Of a stretch of DNA of 64,000 nt, positions 1-9,798 are shown one piece after another. How positions within the stretch are numbered: the stretch's first letter is position 1; each line of letters starts with the position of its first letter. The stretch comes from Candidatus Binatia bacterium. GTDB taxonomy: Bacteria > Desulfobacterota > Binatia > UBA12015. The position numbers and the translations under genes were made by a program. The notes under the pieces are model-generated. The model was not told the origin of the DNA and ran no database searches. It saw only the letters and a program-made list of their open reading frames with translations. The stretch covers positions 124,001 to 188,000 of the forward strand of contig JAQWRY010000028.1 of NCBI GenBank assembly GCA_029243485.1, in the 5' to 3' direction.

Positions 1-1
1 G

Positions 2-1279
2 GCGTTCCCGGTTCTGTTCTCCCTGATCGCCGAGCCTCTTACGGGCATCGCCGACACCGCATTCGTCGCCCGTCTTGGTTCGACCCCTCTCGCGGCGCTC
101 GGCGTCGCGGTGACGCTCCTGAGCAGTCTGTTCTGGGTGTTCAATTTTCTGGGCATTGGGACGCAGACGGCCGTCGCGCAGGCGTTTGGTCGCGGCGAGT
201 TGTCGACTGCGCGGGAAGCCGGCACGTCGGCGGCCGTCTTGGCGGTCGCCCTCGGTACGACGATGGCGCTGCTCGCCTGGCCGTGGCTCGATTCCCTCGC
301 CTCGTTCATGGGCGCTGACGGGCCGATGGCCGACGACGCGGTCGCCTACCTTGGGATCCGTTTCCTTGCGGCGCCAGCGATTCTCGCGACGATGGCGGCC
401 TTCGGCGCGTTGCGCGGCCTCCAGGACATGCGGACGCCCTTCTTGATCGCTGTCAGCCTGAACGTGGTGAACATCGCGCTCGATGGTGTCCTGATCTTCG
501 GCCTGGGACCGGTCCCGGCGTTCGGCCTGCGCGGCGCCGCCTGGGCGACGGTAGCGAGTCAGTGGTTCGGCGCGACGTGGGCACTTCTTGCAGCGCGTTC
601 CGCGCTTGGTGGGATGGCGCCGCTACGCCTTGCCCCTGTCACGGCCTTGCTCGTCGTGGGACGCGATCTCGCTGCTCGTACGGGGCTGCTCCTGGTGTTC
701 CTTCTTCTCGCCACCCGGGCGGCAACGCAGATCGGGCCGCATGAGGGCGCCGCGCAGCAGGCGGTGCGGCAGGTCTGGATGCTGGCGGCGTTCCTCCTCG
801 ATGCGTTTGCTGCGAGTGCGCAAAGCCTGATCGGCTTCTTCGTAGGAGCTGGCGACCGTGCTCTGGCGCGACGGGTGGCGCGGGTCGCCTGTGCGTGGGG
901 CCTTGGTGCCGGGGTCGGGGTCACGGTGCTCTTCGGCCTCGCCGAAAGCCAGATCGCGTGGCTTCTCGTTCCGGTGGAAGCGAGGGAGGCGTTCGCCGCC
1001 GTGTGGTTCGTCGCGATCGTCGCGCAGCCGTTGAACGCTCTTGCGTTCGTGACCGACGGTATCCACTGGGGGACGGGGGACTACCGGTACCTGCGCAACG
1101 TCATGGTCCTGGCGAGTGGCGTCGGTGCGCTGGTCCTCGCACTGCTCGATCGAAGCGAGGCGGGTGCCTTCGTTTGGGTCTGGATAGTCACTGACGTGTG
1201 GATCGGTGTTCGCGCGTCGTTCGGGCTCCTGCGCGTCTGGCCTGGGATCGGACGGGCGCCCCTTCGCGAAATGGGATGA
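2..1279 (+). CDS. MATE family efflux transporter (5' end outside window)
   Basis: Inner-membrane multidrug/toxin extruder of the MATE (MatE/DinF-like) family, exchanging Na+ or H+ for organic substrates. The reading frame is open from the first bases of the window and begins inside the typical N-terminal segment 'IAEPLTGIADTAFVARLG', so only a few N-terminal residues are missing. About 425 residues are visible with roughly eleven hydrophobic segments in two homologous halves, including the family-like stretch 'GLRGAAWATVASQ'. The first in-frame start inside the window (near 110) would remove a conserved helix, so it is not the true start. It converges on the antiporter gene with 6 bp between stops. 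The family call is firm; the substrate is unknown. Confidence 0.9.
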   Translation, partial: AFPVLFSLIAEPLTGIADTAFVARLGSTPLAALGVAVTLLSSLFWVFNFLGIGTQTAVAQAFGRGELSTAREAGTSAAVLAVALGTTMALLAWPWLDSLASFMGADGPMADDAVAYLGIRFLAAPAILATMAAFGALRGLQDMRTPFLIAVSLNVVNIALDGVLIFGLGPVPAFGLRGAAWATVASQWFGATWALLAARSALGGMAPLRLAPVTALLVVGRDLAARTGLLLVFLLLATRAATQIGPHEGAAQQAVRQVWMLAAFLLDAFAASAQSLIGFFVGAGDRALARRVARVACAWGLGAGVGVTVLFGLAESQIAWLLVPVEAREAFAAVWFVAIVAQPLNALAFVTDGIHWGTGDYRYLRNVMVLASGVGALVLALLDRSEAGAFVWVWIVTDVWIGVRASFGLLRVWPGIGRAPLREMG

Positions 1280-1285
1280 GCCGGC

Positions 1286-3094
1286 TCAGGATGCCTCGGA
1301 GGGGCTCGAACCGCTGAGCAGGTCGGTGTGTAGGTTGCTGGTAGCGCCGCTCGGTCGAGCACAGGAGAGTCGGTCTCCGACGGCGAGAACCTCGCCGGCG
1401 GTCGCGACGAGTACGGAGTCGCCGCGCCGAAGCGCGATCGCGAACTCGCCTTCCGCGTACGGCAGCTCGGAGAGCTTACGACCCTTCCACTCCGCCGCCT
1501 CGACCTCGTGTTCCACGGTCTCCAGCCGGCCGAGGCGCACGAGCCTATTGGCCTCATCGACGCCCGGGAAGTTGCCGGGGAAGAGCTGGGAGTCGTCGTC
1601 CTCGCTGTTTTCATGAATGGCGAGAACGCGCTCGACCAAGAGGTTCTCGTGAACGCGTTTCGCAGCGAGCTCGTTCAGAGAGGCGTTCGTGGTGATCGCG
1701 AGCACGGTATCGGCGTAGCGTCCGCCGGCTCGCTCGAGGTCGTCGAGCGAGAAGGCGTCGCCGGTAATTGCGACGAGGCCTTCGCTCTGGGCGGCGCGGC
1801 ACAGCGATGGGTTGCGGTCGACGAGGACGACGTTTCGCCCGAGATCGACCAGCGTTCGCGCAACCAGACGCGAGAAGCGGCTTGCGCCGATGACGAGTGT
1901 CCCCTGCAACGAGGGGAAGTCGATTTTCAGCAGGTTGGCGAGCGGTCGTGCGGTGAGGCCTTGGAGGGTCACGGTCGCGGCGACAGTGACAAAGACCAGG
2001 GCTTCGAGAGAAGCGCCTCCGGGGATCTCGGCCTCGTCCAGAAGGTTGTGGAAGAAGCCGGCGACGGCGGCCGCGACGATGCCGCGCGGACAGATCCACG
2101 CGACGAAGGCGCGCTCCTTCCAGGACAGGTCGCTGCCGATGGTCGAGAGAAAGACGCCCAGGGGGCGCGCCACCCAGGCGACGAGTGCGACGACGAGCAG
2201 CCCGTCCCAGCCGAGCGCGGTGACCTCGGACAGACTCAGGTCGGCAGCGAGGACCACGAAGAGGAACGACAGAAGGATCAACGTGAGCGTTTCTTTGAAC
2301 TCACGAAGTCGGCCCACGTCCGGAACCGATCGATTCGCCATCGTGATGCCCTGGGCGACCGCGGCCATCAGGCCGGCTTCCGCCGAGATGCGGCTCGCGA
2401 GTGCGGCGACGACGACGGCGATACCGAGAACGCTCGGGTTCACGAGATCCTCGGGGATCCATCGTCGTTTCATGATCTCAGCGAGGATCCAGCCGGCGGC
2501 GAAGCCGACCGCGCCTCCCAGTGCCAGGCGGAATACGACGAGCCCGCCAGAGACCACCAGGTCGTGTTGGCCGATGACCCACTCCGCTGCGACCAGAGCG
2601 ACGATTGCTCCGATGGGGTCGATCAGTACGCCCTCGCTCACGAGCAGCTCGCGCACACGCCGAGCGAGCTTGATCCGGGAGAGGAGGGGCTTCACGACCG
2701 TCGGGCCCGTCACGATCATGAGGGAGCCGTAGAGGATCGCTACGGATCCGGGCATGTCGAGGATGGCGTACGCGGCGAGTGTGCCGACGAGCATCGAGAG
2801 TGCCGCTCCGAGGGTCAGGAGGAGCAGGAGGCTCTTTTGCTGTGCCCGGAGCCGATTGATGTCGAGGGCGAGCCCGCCTTCGAAGAGGATCACGATGACG
2901 GCGAGCGTCACCAGGTCGGCCCGGCCGGCCCCGAAGGCTCCCGGGTCGAGCCAGCCCAGGACGTCGGGCCCCAGCAGGGTCCCCGCCACCAGGAGAAGGA
3001 CGATGCTCGGAATCGCCATCCGGGCTGCGAGAACCTGGGCGAACATGCCGGCAGCGAGGGCGATGGCGGCGTTTGCGAACCCCAGGTCCTTCAC
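1286..3094 (-). CDS. CPA1-type cation:proton antiporter with TrkA-N domain
   Basis: Predicted inner-membrane monovalent cation/H+ antiporter (NhaP/KefB-like). The N-terminal about 400 residues form the exchanger domain, with helix 1 opening at 'LGFANAAIAL' and the segments 'IPSIVLLLVAGTLLGPD' and 'ILFEGGLALD'. A C-terminal cytosolic Rossmann TrkA-N domain begins near 'GTLVIGASRFSRLVARTL', so gating by NAD(H) or another nucleotide is likely. The start is uncertain. GTG at 3094 places the first helix immediately after the start and is used here. An upstream ATG at 3244 has an AGGAG 7 bp before it and would add 50 hydrophilic residues, but it overlaps the start codon of the divergent trehalose gene. 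The TrkA-C domain seems short or divergent. Confidence 0.85.
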   Translation of the reverse strand: MKDLGFANAAIALAAGMFAQVLAARMAIPSIVLLLVAGTLLGPDVLGWLDPGAFGAGRADLVTLAVIVILFEGGLALDINRLRAQQKSLLLLLTLGAALSMLVGTLAAYAILDMPGSVAILYGSLMIVTGPTVVKPLLSRIKLARRVRELLVSEGVLIDPIGAIVALVAAEWVIGQHDLVVSGGLVVFRLALGGAVGFAAGWILAEIMKRRWIPEDLVNPSVLGIAVVVAALASRISAEAGLMAAVAQGITMANRSVPDVGRLREFKETLTLILLSFLFVVLAADLSLSEVTALGWDGLLVVALVAWVARPLGVFLSTIGSDLSWKERAFVAWICPRGIVAAAVAGFFHNLLDEAEIPGGASLEALVFVTVAATVTLQGLTARPLANLLKIDFPSLQGTLVIGASRFSRLVARTLVDLGRNVVLVDRNPSLCRAAQSEGLVAITGDAFSLDDLERAGGRYADTVLAITTNASLNELAAKRVHENLLVERVLAIHENSEDDDSQLFPGNFPGVDEANRLVRLGRLETVEHEVEAAEWKGRKLSELPYAEGEFAIALRRGDSVLVATAGEVLAVGDRLSCARPSGATSNLHTDLLSGSSPSEAS

Positions 3095-3242
3095 TGTCGC
3101 CCGTTTCGCGCGCTGGGTCGCTTCGCCTGCATCGTCGTGGCCATCCTGGTCCGCTAGTCCTCGAAAAGTATCGGTTATCGGCCGATCTGCCGATCGTCCT
3201 TCCGCGTCCGCCTGATAGGGGCTAAGATCTCCCGTTGCAATC

Positions 3243-5423
3243 ATGTCTCGTCTCCTGATCGTCGCCAACCGTCTCCCGATCGCCGTTTCCCGTGTCGATG
3301 GGGAACTCCATGTGGAGCGCAGCCCCGGGGGCCTCGCCACCGGTCTGTCAGGCCCGCATTCCAAGTCCGACGCCCTGTGGATCGGCTGGCCCGGGGACAT
3401 TCAAGACGTCACCGATGAGGAGCGGGAGAGCCTGGGTAAGCGTCTGGACGAGCTTCGGGCGATACCGGTCTGGATCCCGCCGAACGACCTGAGGGAGTTC
3501 TACGAGGGATTCTCGAACGGCGCCCTGTGGCCGCTCTTCCACCATCTCCTCGATCAGATGCCGCTGCACGTCCAGGGTTGGGAGGCGTACGAGCGCGCGA
3601 ATGGGCAGTTCGCCGACGAGGTCTGCCGCCACTACAACGACGGCGACCTGATCTGGGTGCACGACTACCAGCTCATGTTGCTCCCGCAGATGCTCCGCGA
3701 TCGGCTTCCGGACGCCCGGATCGGGTTCTTCCTGCACATCCCGTTCCCGGCCTCCGAGCTCTTCCGCACGATCGCGCACCGCGAGCGCATTCTCGAGGGC
3801 GTTCTAGGCGCGGACCTGGTCGGGTTCCACACGGCCGGATACATGCGGTCGTTCTCCTCCTCGTTGCTTCGTGTTCTCGGAATCGCCTCGAACGTGGACC
3901 GCGTCTATCACGACCAGCGGGAAGTTCGGCTCGGTGTGTTCCCGATGGGCGTCGACACCGAGAAGTTCGCAACCCTGTCGGATTCACCCGAGGTGCAGGC
4001 GCGCGTTGCCGGACTCCGAGGCATGGACGACTGCGCGATCGTGCTCGGCGTCGATCGGCTCGACTACACGAAGGGGATTCGTCGTCGGCTCCTGGCGTAC
4101 GAGAAATTCCTCTACGATCACCCCGAACTCCACGGGCGCGTGCGGCTCACCCAGATCGCGGTGCCGTCGCGAACCTCGGTAGAGGCTTACCAGGACTTCC
4201 GGAACGAGGTGGATGCTTCGATCGGTCGCATCAACGGTGCGTTCGGCACGTCGGAGTGGGCACCGATTTACTATCTCTACCGGGGCATCAGCGAGGTCGA
4301 GCTCTCCGCGCTCTATCGCGCGGCGGACGTTCTTCTCGTGACGCCGGTGCGCGATGGGATGAACCTCGTCGCCAAGGAGTTCGTCGCTTCCCGCACGGAC
4401 GACGGTGGCGTCCTCGTTCTCAGTGAGTTCGCGGGTGCGGCGTCGGAACTCGCCGAGGCCGTGATGATGAATCCGTTCGACGTGGATCGCGCGTCGGAGG
4501 TCTTCTATCGGGCGCTGACCCTCCCGGCGGACGAGCGACTCGCACGGATGAAGGCTCTGCGGCGACGCGTTCTCTCCTACGACGTTCACCACTGGGTGCG
4601 CTCCTATCTGGAGTCGCTGGAGGAGGCGAGCCAGGGCGCGGAGCAGGTGATGTCCGCGCGAATGCGTGTGGAGCAACTGGCCGCGTTGAGCGAGAAGATG
4701 CGGGGCGCAGGCGAGCTCCTCCTGATCCTCGGCTACGACGGCACTCTCGTTCCGTTCGCGAGCGCTCCCGAGTTGTCCAAACCGGACGAGGAGCTGCTCG
4801 ATCTTCTCCGCCGCCTCGCGGCCCGTCCCGCTACCCAGATTCATCTTGTAAGCGGGAGTTCTCGCGATGTGATCGAGCAACGGTTCGGTGGGATTCCAAT
4901 CCATCTGCATGCGGAGTACGGATTCTGGGAGAAGGCGATGGGGACCTCGAACTGGGTTGGGGGTGAGCTGCCGGTTCAGGAATGGCGTGATCACGTAGTC
5001 CAGATCCTCGAGAACTTCACGGCCAGGACGCCGGGCTCACTCATCGAGGAGAAGACGGTCTCGGTCGCGTGGCACTACCGGATGGCCGAGCCGGAGTTCG
5101 CCGCGTTCCAGGCGAACGAGCTGACGATTCATCTTACGCAGTTGCTCAGCAACGAGCCGGTCGAGATCGTGACCGATGACAAGGTGATCGAGGTCCGCGC
5201 GACGGGTGTGAACAAGGGCATCGTCGTACCGCGGCTTCTGGCCGAGTCGCCGCCAGACACGTTCGTCGTGGCCATGGGTGACGACCGGAATGACGAAGAG
5301 CTCTTCGCAGCTCTCGAAGGCGAGGGCACGGCGATCCACGTCGGCGGCGGGACGAGTCGCGCGGACATCCGCGTGCCGAACATCGAAGCGGCGCGCCGTC
5401 TGTTGGCGAGCCTTCTCGACTGA
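3243..5423 (+). CDS. otsA-otsB fusion: Fused trehalose-6-phosphate synthase / trehalose-6-phosphatase-like protein
   Basis: Cytosolic enzyme for trehalose synthesis. Residues 1 to about 470 are a GT20 synthase joining UDP-glucose and glucose-6-phosphate, with the motifs '[11 protein letters not shown]' (near 140), 'FFLHIPFP', 'DRLDYTKG' (near 271) and '[10 protein letters not shown]' (near 370). Residues about 490-726 are a HAD phosphatase domain. The HAD motif I reads 'LGYDGTL', so the usual nucleophile Asp is Gly497 while Asp499 remains. Motif II Ser ('LVSGSS'), motif III Lys ('GVNKG') and motif IV ('GDDRNDEE') are kept. The phosphatase is therefore predicted to be weak or inactive unless the base call is wrong. 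The start matches the family N-terminus '[12 protein letters not shown]', with no clear SD. The synthase call is very firm. Confidence 0.95.
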   Translation: MSRLLIVANRLPIAVSRVDGELHVERSPGGLATGLSGPHSKSDALWIGWPGDIQDVTDEERESLGKRLDELRAIPVWIPPNDLREFYEGFSNGALWPLFHHLLDQMPLHVQGWEAYERANGQFADEVCRHYNDGDLIWVHDYQLMLLPQMLRDRLPDARIGFFLHIPFPASELFRTIAHRERILEGVLGADLVGFHTAGYMRSFSSSLLRVLGIASNVDRVYHDQREVRLGVFPMGVDTEKFATLSDSPEVQARVAGLRGMDDCAIVLGVDRLDYTKGIRRRLLAYEKFLYDHPELHGRVRLTQIAVPSRTSVEAYQDFRNEVDASIGRINGAFGTSEWAPIYYLYRGISEVELSALYRAADVLLVTPVRDGMNLVAKEFVASRTDDGGVLVLSEFAGAASELAEAVMMNPFDVDRASEVFYRALTLPADERLARMKALRRRVLSYDVHHWVRSYLESLEEASQGAEQVMSARMRVEQLAALSEKMRGAGELLLILGYDGTLVPFASAPELSKPDEELLDLLRRLAARPATQIHLVSGSSRDVIEQRFGGIPIHLHAEYGFWEKAMGTSNWVGGELPVQEWRDHVVQILENFTARTPGSLIEEKTVSVAWHYRMAEPEFAAFQANELTIHLTQLLSNEPVEIVTDDKVIEVRATGVNKGIVVPRLLAESPPDTFVVAMGDDRNDEELFAALEGEGTAIHVGGGTSRADIRVPNIEAARRLLASLLD

Positions 5424-5438
5424 TTCCCGCCGGGCGAT

Positions 5439-6452
5439 TCAGCGCAAGACGTCGGCGATGCGTTCGAGAACCCAGTACACCGAGAGGCAGCCGATCCCAT
5501 AGACGGGGATCCGCTCGGACCAGGCGGGCAATCGTTCGAGCACGCGGCGGAGCACGAATCCCGCGAGCAAGACGACGAAGACGAAGGTCAGCTGTCCGGC
5601 CTCGATCCCGACGTTGAACGAGAACAACGACAGGGGGATGTCGTCCGGGGGTAGCCCGATCTCCCGGAGTGCTCCGGCGAAACCGAGCCCGTGCAGCAGG
5701 CCGAAGAGGAAGGCCATGACCCAAGGGAAGCGGCGCAGGAGGGTCGGTGAAGTGCGCTCTCCGCGGGCGAGTTCGACCGCAAGGATGAAAATGCTGAGCG
5801 CGATCAGGACTTCGACCGGTCCGGACGGAACTTGCGCGATGCCCAGCGCGGCGAGCGACAGCGTGATGCTGTGGCCCACGGTGAACGCCGTGACGGTTTC
5901 GATCAGAAGTCGCGTCGAGGTGGCCAGTAACAAGAGGCCGAAGACGAACAGCAGGTGGTCGAGCCCGGTCAGGATGTGGTCGAATCCGAGCTGGATGTAG
6001 CCGGTGAAGACGCTCGAGGGCCGCCCCGTTTCGGGGATCGTGAACTCGGCATCGCCCACGCGCAGGACCTCCTGCAGAACACGCCCGTCGGCGAGCGCGA
6101 TGCGGAGCAGCGAGTCGTTCTTTCCGTCGCCGAGGCCGGTCACGCCGACGGTTTTCCCGACGAGCCCACCGGGGCCGCAGTCGACGGTGAACACCTCGAC
6201 CACGCTCTCGCCCTCTTCGACGGCTTTTGAAGTGCCGACCGGTTTGCACTCGGGCGGCAGCGACGGCGCGACCTTGGAGCCGCGGACCTGGAGGACGGAG
6301 GTCTTCCACGAGACCTCGGCTTTTCCGTCACTCTGCTCGCGGATCTGAAGCAGGGCCGGCGCGAGGGGATGCGCGGAAGCGAGTCCCGGCACCATCGCCG
6401 CGAGGATCAGCGTCAGGAGGGCAGCGATGCGCACGCGAAGCTCAGGAAGCAC
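5439..6452 (-). CDS. HupE/UreJ-type membrane protein with signal peptide
   Basis: A 337-residue membrane protein of the HupE/UreJ_2 group, whose relatives include Ni/Co transport-associated proteins; the function of this branch is not settled. A signal peptide ends at 'GLASA-H', followed by an about 150-residue periplasmic domain with one Cys pair. Six to seven hydrophobic segments follow, with conserved His-rich motifs 'LGFDHILTGLDHLLFVFGL', 'FTVGHSITLSLA' and 'LFGLLHGLGFAGAL'. The ATG overlaps the end of the upstream isomerase gene by 11 bp, so the two are probably co-transcribed and translationally coupled. This pairing suggests that the isomerase helps fold exported proteins. Convergent with the trehalose gene, 15 bp apart. 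Confidence 0.85.
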   Translation of the reverse strand: MLPELRVRIAALLTLILAAMVPGLASAHPLAPALLQIREQSDGKAEVSWKTSVLQVRGSKVAPSLPPECKPVGTSKAVEEGESVVEVFTVDCGPGGLVGKTVGVTGLGDGKNDSLLRIALADGRVLQEVLRVGDAEFTIPETGRPSSVFTGYIQLGFDHILTGLDHLLFVFGLLLLATSTRLLIETVTAFTVGHSITLSLAALGIAQVPSGPVEVLIALSIFILAVELARGERTSPTLLRRFPWVMAFLFGLLHGLGFAGALREIGLPPDDIPLSLFSFNVGIEAGQLTFVFVVLLAGFVLRRVLERLPAWSERIPVYGIGCLSVYWVLERIADVLR

Positions 6453-7431
6453 CGGTGTCTCCTTCGGTATCGTCGGGTTCTTCGATCTGTACCTCGTAGA
6501 GCCCGCGCATGCGTGCGAGCTCGCGTTCGAGGACGGCAGCGCGTCGTTCGGCGGCGAGCCGGCGACTCACCTGGTTCTCGACCGATGCGAGCGGTGCGGG
6601 TTCGCTGGGGAGCGTTTCCTCCACGTACACGAGGTGCACGCCGTACGCGGATGGGATGGGCCCCTGCCAGCCACCCTCGTCGAGCGCGATCGCCTGCGCG
6701 GCGAACTCGGGTCCGAAGAGCTTCGCAAGTTGCACTTCAGAGCGCGCGCGGTGTCGGCGCCCGAGCGGGAACGGATCCCCGCGGTCGGCTACCCCGTCCG
6801 GTCCGACGTGCTTGATTTCGGAGAGAAGCGCTCCCGCGTCCGCGTCGAGCTCGGCTCCCCGACGATCTCGGCTGAGGAAGACGTGGCGGAGGCTGACACG
6901 CTTTGGGCGTGTCCAGTCGGCTTCGTTTTCTTTGTAGTACTCCTGGACCTCGGCCTCGGTCGGCTCGACGCTGCCCTCGGCGAGCTCAGCGAGGAGGCGC
7001 ATCTTCTGGGCCATGATGCGTCGGATGACGACGTCGTTGTCATCGAGGCCGAGCTCTTTCGCTTGGGCGTAAAGCTGCTCGTCTCCGAGCTCGGGATCCT
7101 CGGCGACGAATCGCATTTTCTTGATCAGCCACCACTGGATGCTCCGGTCGGCGAGGTCGAGCTTGCGGGCGAGCGCCTCGCGGTAGAGCACCTCTTCGTC
7201 GATTTCCTGGTCGACGAGGGCATCCTCCTCGGCCGGATTCGGCGGGACGCCGTGGCGTCGTTGAAAATCCCGGCGGATTCGCGCGACCCGGTCGCCGTCG
7301 ATGACGATAGCCTTGTTCTTCGCGTCGCGCGCTTCCATCTCCTCCTGGAAGCTCCACCACCGGTCGATGGTGAACAGGGCGATGCCTGCGATCACGAAGT
7401 GAAGCACGGGCGCCCTCGCGAGCCGTTTCAT
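6442..7431 (-). CDS. Membrane-anchored parvulin-type peptidylprolyl isomerase
   Basis: A cis-trans prolyl isomerase of the PpiC/parvulin type, tethered to the inner membrane and acting in the periplasm. An N-terminal anchor 'PVLHFVIAGIALFTIDRWW' is followed by an alpha-helical SurA_N-like region (about residues 40-135). A parvulin domain follows (about 140-260), recognised by 'VSLRHVFLSRD' and 'GWQGPIPSAYGVHLVYVEE'. The C-terminus is a charged helix. The start at 7431 gives the family-like 'MKRLARAPVLHF'; ATGs at 7440 and 7452 are also in frame and no SD separates them. The 3' end overlaps the HupE-like gene by 11 bp, indicating an operon. Confidence 0.85.
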   Translation of the reverse strand: MKRLARAPVLHFVIAGIALFTIDRWWSFQEEMEARDAKNKAIVIDGDRVARIRRDFQRRHGVPPNPAEEDALVDQEIDEEVLYREALARKLDLADRSIQWWLIKKMRFVAEDPELGDEQLYAQAKELGLDDNDVVIRRIMAQKMRLLAELAEGSVEPTEAEVQEYYKENEADWTRPKRVSLRHVFLSRDRRGAELDADAGALLSEIKHVGPDGVADRGDPFPLGRRHRARSEVQLAKLFGPEFAAQAIALDEGGWQGPIPSAYGVHLVYVEETLPSEPAPLASVENQVSRRLAAERRAAVLERELARMRGLYEVQIEEPDDTEGDTGAS

Positions 7432-7652
7432 CCAACCCATCCAGAAGACCATCGGCGTCGCGGGCGATTGGGTCAAGCGGGCGTGGTCGGTGCGGCAGGC
7501 GGAACACGCAGTACCGGACGCAGACGAGCTCGAGGAGCCACGACCCGGCCGGAACCTCCGGTCCGCCCGGCCGCCAGCTTCAGAATGGGATAGAGCGCGA
7601 GGCTGCGGCGACGCAACTTGCAGAGGTGGGCTCCCGTGGCGAGGATCTCCGG

Positions 7653-8564
7653 ATGGCCGGAGAACTCACCCAACCCAGCCGTGGGATCGCGGAACGCGTG
7701 CAGTTCGAAGTTTCGTCCGAGGACGGCGGGCTGCGCCTCGACCAGTTGATCGCGAAGCACGTCCCCGGGCTCTCGCGGCGGAAGGCGCGTCTGTTGATCG
7801 AGCTCGGCGGGGCGTTCGTGGATTGCGCGCGGGTGAAGGTGCTGGGCCGCAAGCTGTGGCCCGGACAGAAGATCGAGGTTCACCTCGGGGGTGCGATCGG
7901 GCGGGTGTCACCGGGGCTGGGCGCGGCGGCGCTCCAGCGCGATGGTGAGGGGTTGCCGCACCATGGGATCGTTCATGAAGACGCGCATGTCGTCGTCGTC
8001 GACAAGCCCTCCGGTCTGCTGACTACACCGATGCCGGAGAGTGATCGGAACAATCTTCTGGACCTCCTCGAGCGACGCACCGAGCCACCTACCCGGGCGT
8101 GGCCCGTGAATCGTCTCGACACGGAGACGAGTGGCCTTCTCGTGTTCGGCAAAACAGAGCTCGCTACCCGGGCGCTGTCGGAGAGATTCCGAACGCACGA
8201 TGTGGATCGGCAGTACCTGGCCGTCGTGCACGGAGCGGTGCCGGCATCGCTCCGTCGCATCGAAGAACCGATCGACGGCCAGCCGGCGGCGAGTGAGGTG
8301 GCGGTCTTACAGCCGGCCGCTGGAGCCACCGTCGTTCGGGTTCGCACCGAGACGGGTCGCACCCATCAGGTTCGCATCCACATGGCAGGGGCGGGCCATT
8401 CCGTGTGCGGCGATCGCCGCTATGGGGAGCGCGGCGCGCTCGAGCCACCGCGCATGGCGCTCCACGCGACCCGGCTCGGCTTCGTCCACCCGGAGAACGG
8501 CGAAAGGATGGTCTTCGAGAGCCGGTGGCCGGCGGATTTGTCGGCTTGGATCGCCGGCCTCTGA
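7653..8564 (+). CDS. RluA family pseudouridine synthase
   Basis: Converts uridine to pseudouridine in rRNA or tRNA. Residues about 20-80 are an S4 RNA-binding domain ('GLRLDQLIAKHVPGLSRRKA'). The catalytic domain follows, with the active-site Asp in 'NRLDTETSGLLVF', then 'RQYLAVVHG' and 'GRTHQVRIHMA'. At 303 residues it is normal for RluA/RluC/RluD. The ATG at 7653 has GAGG 8 bp upstream and is preferred over an in-frame GTG at 7626. Which uridines are modified cannot be read from sequence. A 60-bp gap separates it from the acyl-CoA dehydrogenase gene, so co-transcription is possible without implying a shared pathway. Confidence 0.9.
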   Translation: MAGELTQPSRGIAERVQFEVSSEDGGLRLDQLIAKHVPGLSRRKARLLIELGGAFVDCARVKVLGRKLWPGQKIEVHLGGAIGRVSPGLGAAALQRDGEGLPHHGIVHEDAHVVVVDKPSGLLTTPMPESDRNNLLDLLERRTEPPTRAWPVNRLDTETSGLLVFGKTELATRALSERFRTHDVDRQYLAVVHGAVPASLRRIEEPIDGQPAASEVAVLQPAAGATVVRVRTETGRTHQVRIHMAGAGHSVCGDRRYGERGALEPPRMALHATRLGFVHPENGERMVFESRWPADLSAWIAGL

Positions 8565-8624
8565 GCGATCGACGGCCGCCGAACCCGTCTGGTCCGGGTC
8601 GGCCGATCTGCTAGTCTTGTTGCG

Positions 8625-9770
8625 ATGTTCGATCCTACGTTGACCGAAGCGCAAGAGGCCCTCATCGACACGGCTCGACGGTTCGCCGCCGAGAAGATCA
8701 TTCCGGTGGCAGGGGAGTACGACGAGTCCGGCGAGTTCCCAACCGACCTCTTCAAGGCGGCGTGGGAGATAGGTCTCATGAACGTCGAAGTCGAAGAGGA
8801 CTACGGCGGCCTCGGGCTGAGCACGGTCGACGGGTGTCTCATCGCAGAGGAACTCGCGTTCGGGTGCTGCGCCGTCGCGACGAGCATCATGGCGAACCAT
8901 CTGGGTTCCCTACCGCTGATGCTCGCCGGGACGGAGGAACAGAAGAAGCAGTATCTCGGTCGCCTGACGAACGAGTTCTCGTTTTGCAGCTACGCGTGTT
9001 CCGAGCCCGAAGCGGGGTCGGACGTCGCGGGCATGCAGGCCCGAATCACGCGAGACGGCGACGACTGGATCCTCAACGGCCAGAAGCGTTGGATCACCAA
9101 CGCCGGTCACGCGAGCTTCTACACCGGCTTTGCAACGACGGATCCCGCGCTGCGCCACAAGGGCATCACGGCCTTCGTGGTTCCGAGGGACCTCCCGGGT
9201 GTTTCCACCGGGAAGAAGGAGAACAAGCTCGGCCAGCGCGCGTCGGACACCTCGGACGTGCTGTTCGACGATGTTCGCCTGACTCCGGAGAACATGCTGG
9301 GCGCGCCCGGGCAGGGCTTCGGCATTGCCATGGAGACCTTCGACAAGTCGCGCCCGATGATAGCCGCCCTCTGCGCCGGTCTCATCCGCCGGTCGATGGA
9401 AGAGTCGCGAGGCTACGCGCTCGAGCGAAAGACCTTCGGCGTGCCCATTGCCCAACATCAGGCGATCCAGTTCATGATCGCCGAGATGGTGATGGCTCAC
9501 GAAGCGACGCGGATGCTCTACTTGAAGGCCGCGTTCGAGGTCGACAATGCGATCAAGCGCACGAGCACATCGGCCATTGCGAAGGCGCTGGGCGCCGACT
9601 GGGCGATGAAATCGGCCGTCGATGCGGTGCAGGTCTTCGGTGGCTACGGCTACACCAAGGAGTATCCCGTCGAGAAGTTGATGCGGGACGCGAAGCTGCT
9701 CCAGATCTACGAAGGTACGTCGCAGATTCAGCGCGTGGTGATTGCGCGCAACTACTTGTCGCGTAGTTGA
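8625..9770 (+). CDS. Acyl-CoA dehydrogenase
   Basis: FAD-dependent enzyme introducing the alpha-beta double bond into an acyl-CoA in fatty acid or branched-chain amino acid breakdown, with electrons going to ETF. It is 381 residues, the family norm. The three-domain architecture is complete: N-terminal helical domain from 'LTEAQEALIDTARRFA', middle beta domain with 'YACSEPEAGSD' and 'QKRWITNAGHASF', and a C-terminal helical domain with 'FGGYGYTKEYPVEKLMRD'. The catalytic Glu lies in 'IYEGTSQIQRVVIARNYL'. The sequence resembles short/medium-chain members, but chain length specificity cannot be assigned with confidence. Confidence 0.93.
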   Translation: MFDPTLTEAQEALIDTARRFAAEKIIPVAGEYDESGEFPTDLFKAAWEIGLMNVEVEEDYGGLGLSTVDGCLIAEELAFGCCAVATSIMANHLGSLPLMLAGTEEQKKQYLGRLTNEFSFCSYACSEPEAGSDVAGMQARITRDGDDWILNGQKRWITNAGHASFYTGFATTDPALRHKGITAFVVPRDLPGVSTGKKENKLGQRASDTSDVLFDDVRLTPENMLGAPGQGFGIAMETFDKSRPMIAALCAGLIRRSMEESRGYALERKTFGVPIAQHQAIQFMIAEMVMAHEATRMLYLKAAFEVDNAIKRTSTSAIAKALGADWAMKSAVDAVQVFGGYGYTKEYPVEKLMRDAKLLQIYEGTSQIQRVVIARNYLSRS

Positions 9771-9798
9771 GCCGGACGCCGGGCGTGGGCCCGGGTCC

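Noticed and set aside
1508-3157. 549-codon plus-strand open frame
   Set aside because: It runs antisense to the CPA1 antiporter, is highly charged and has no domain; a GC-rich shadow.
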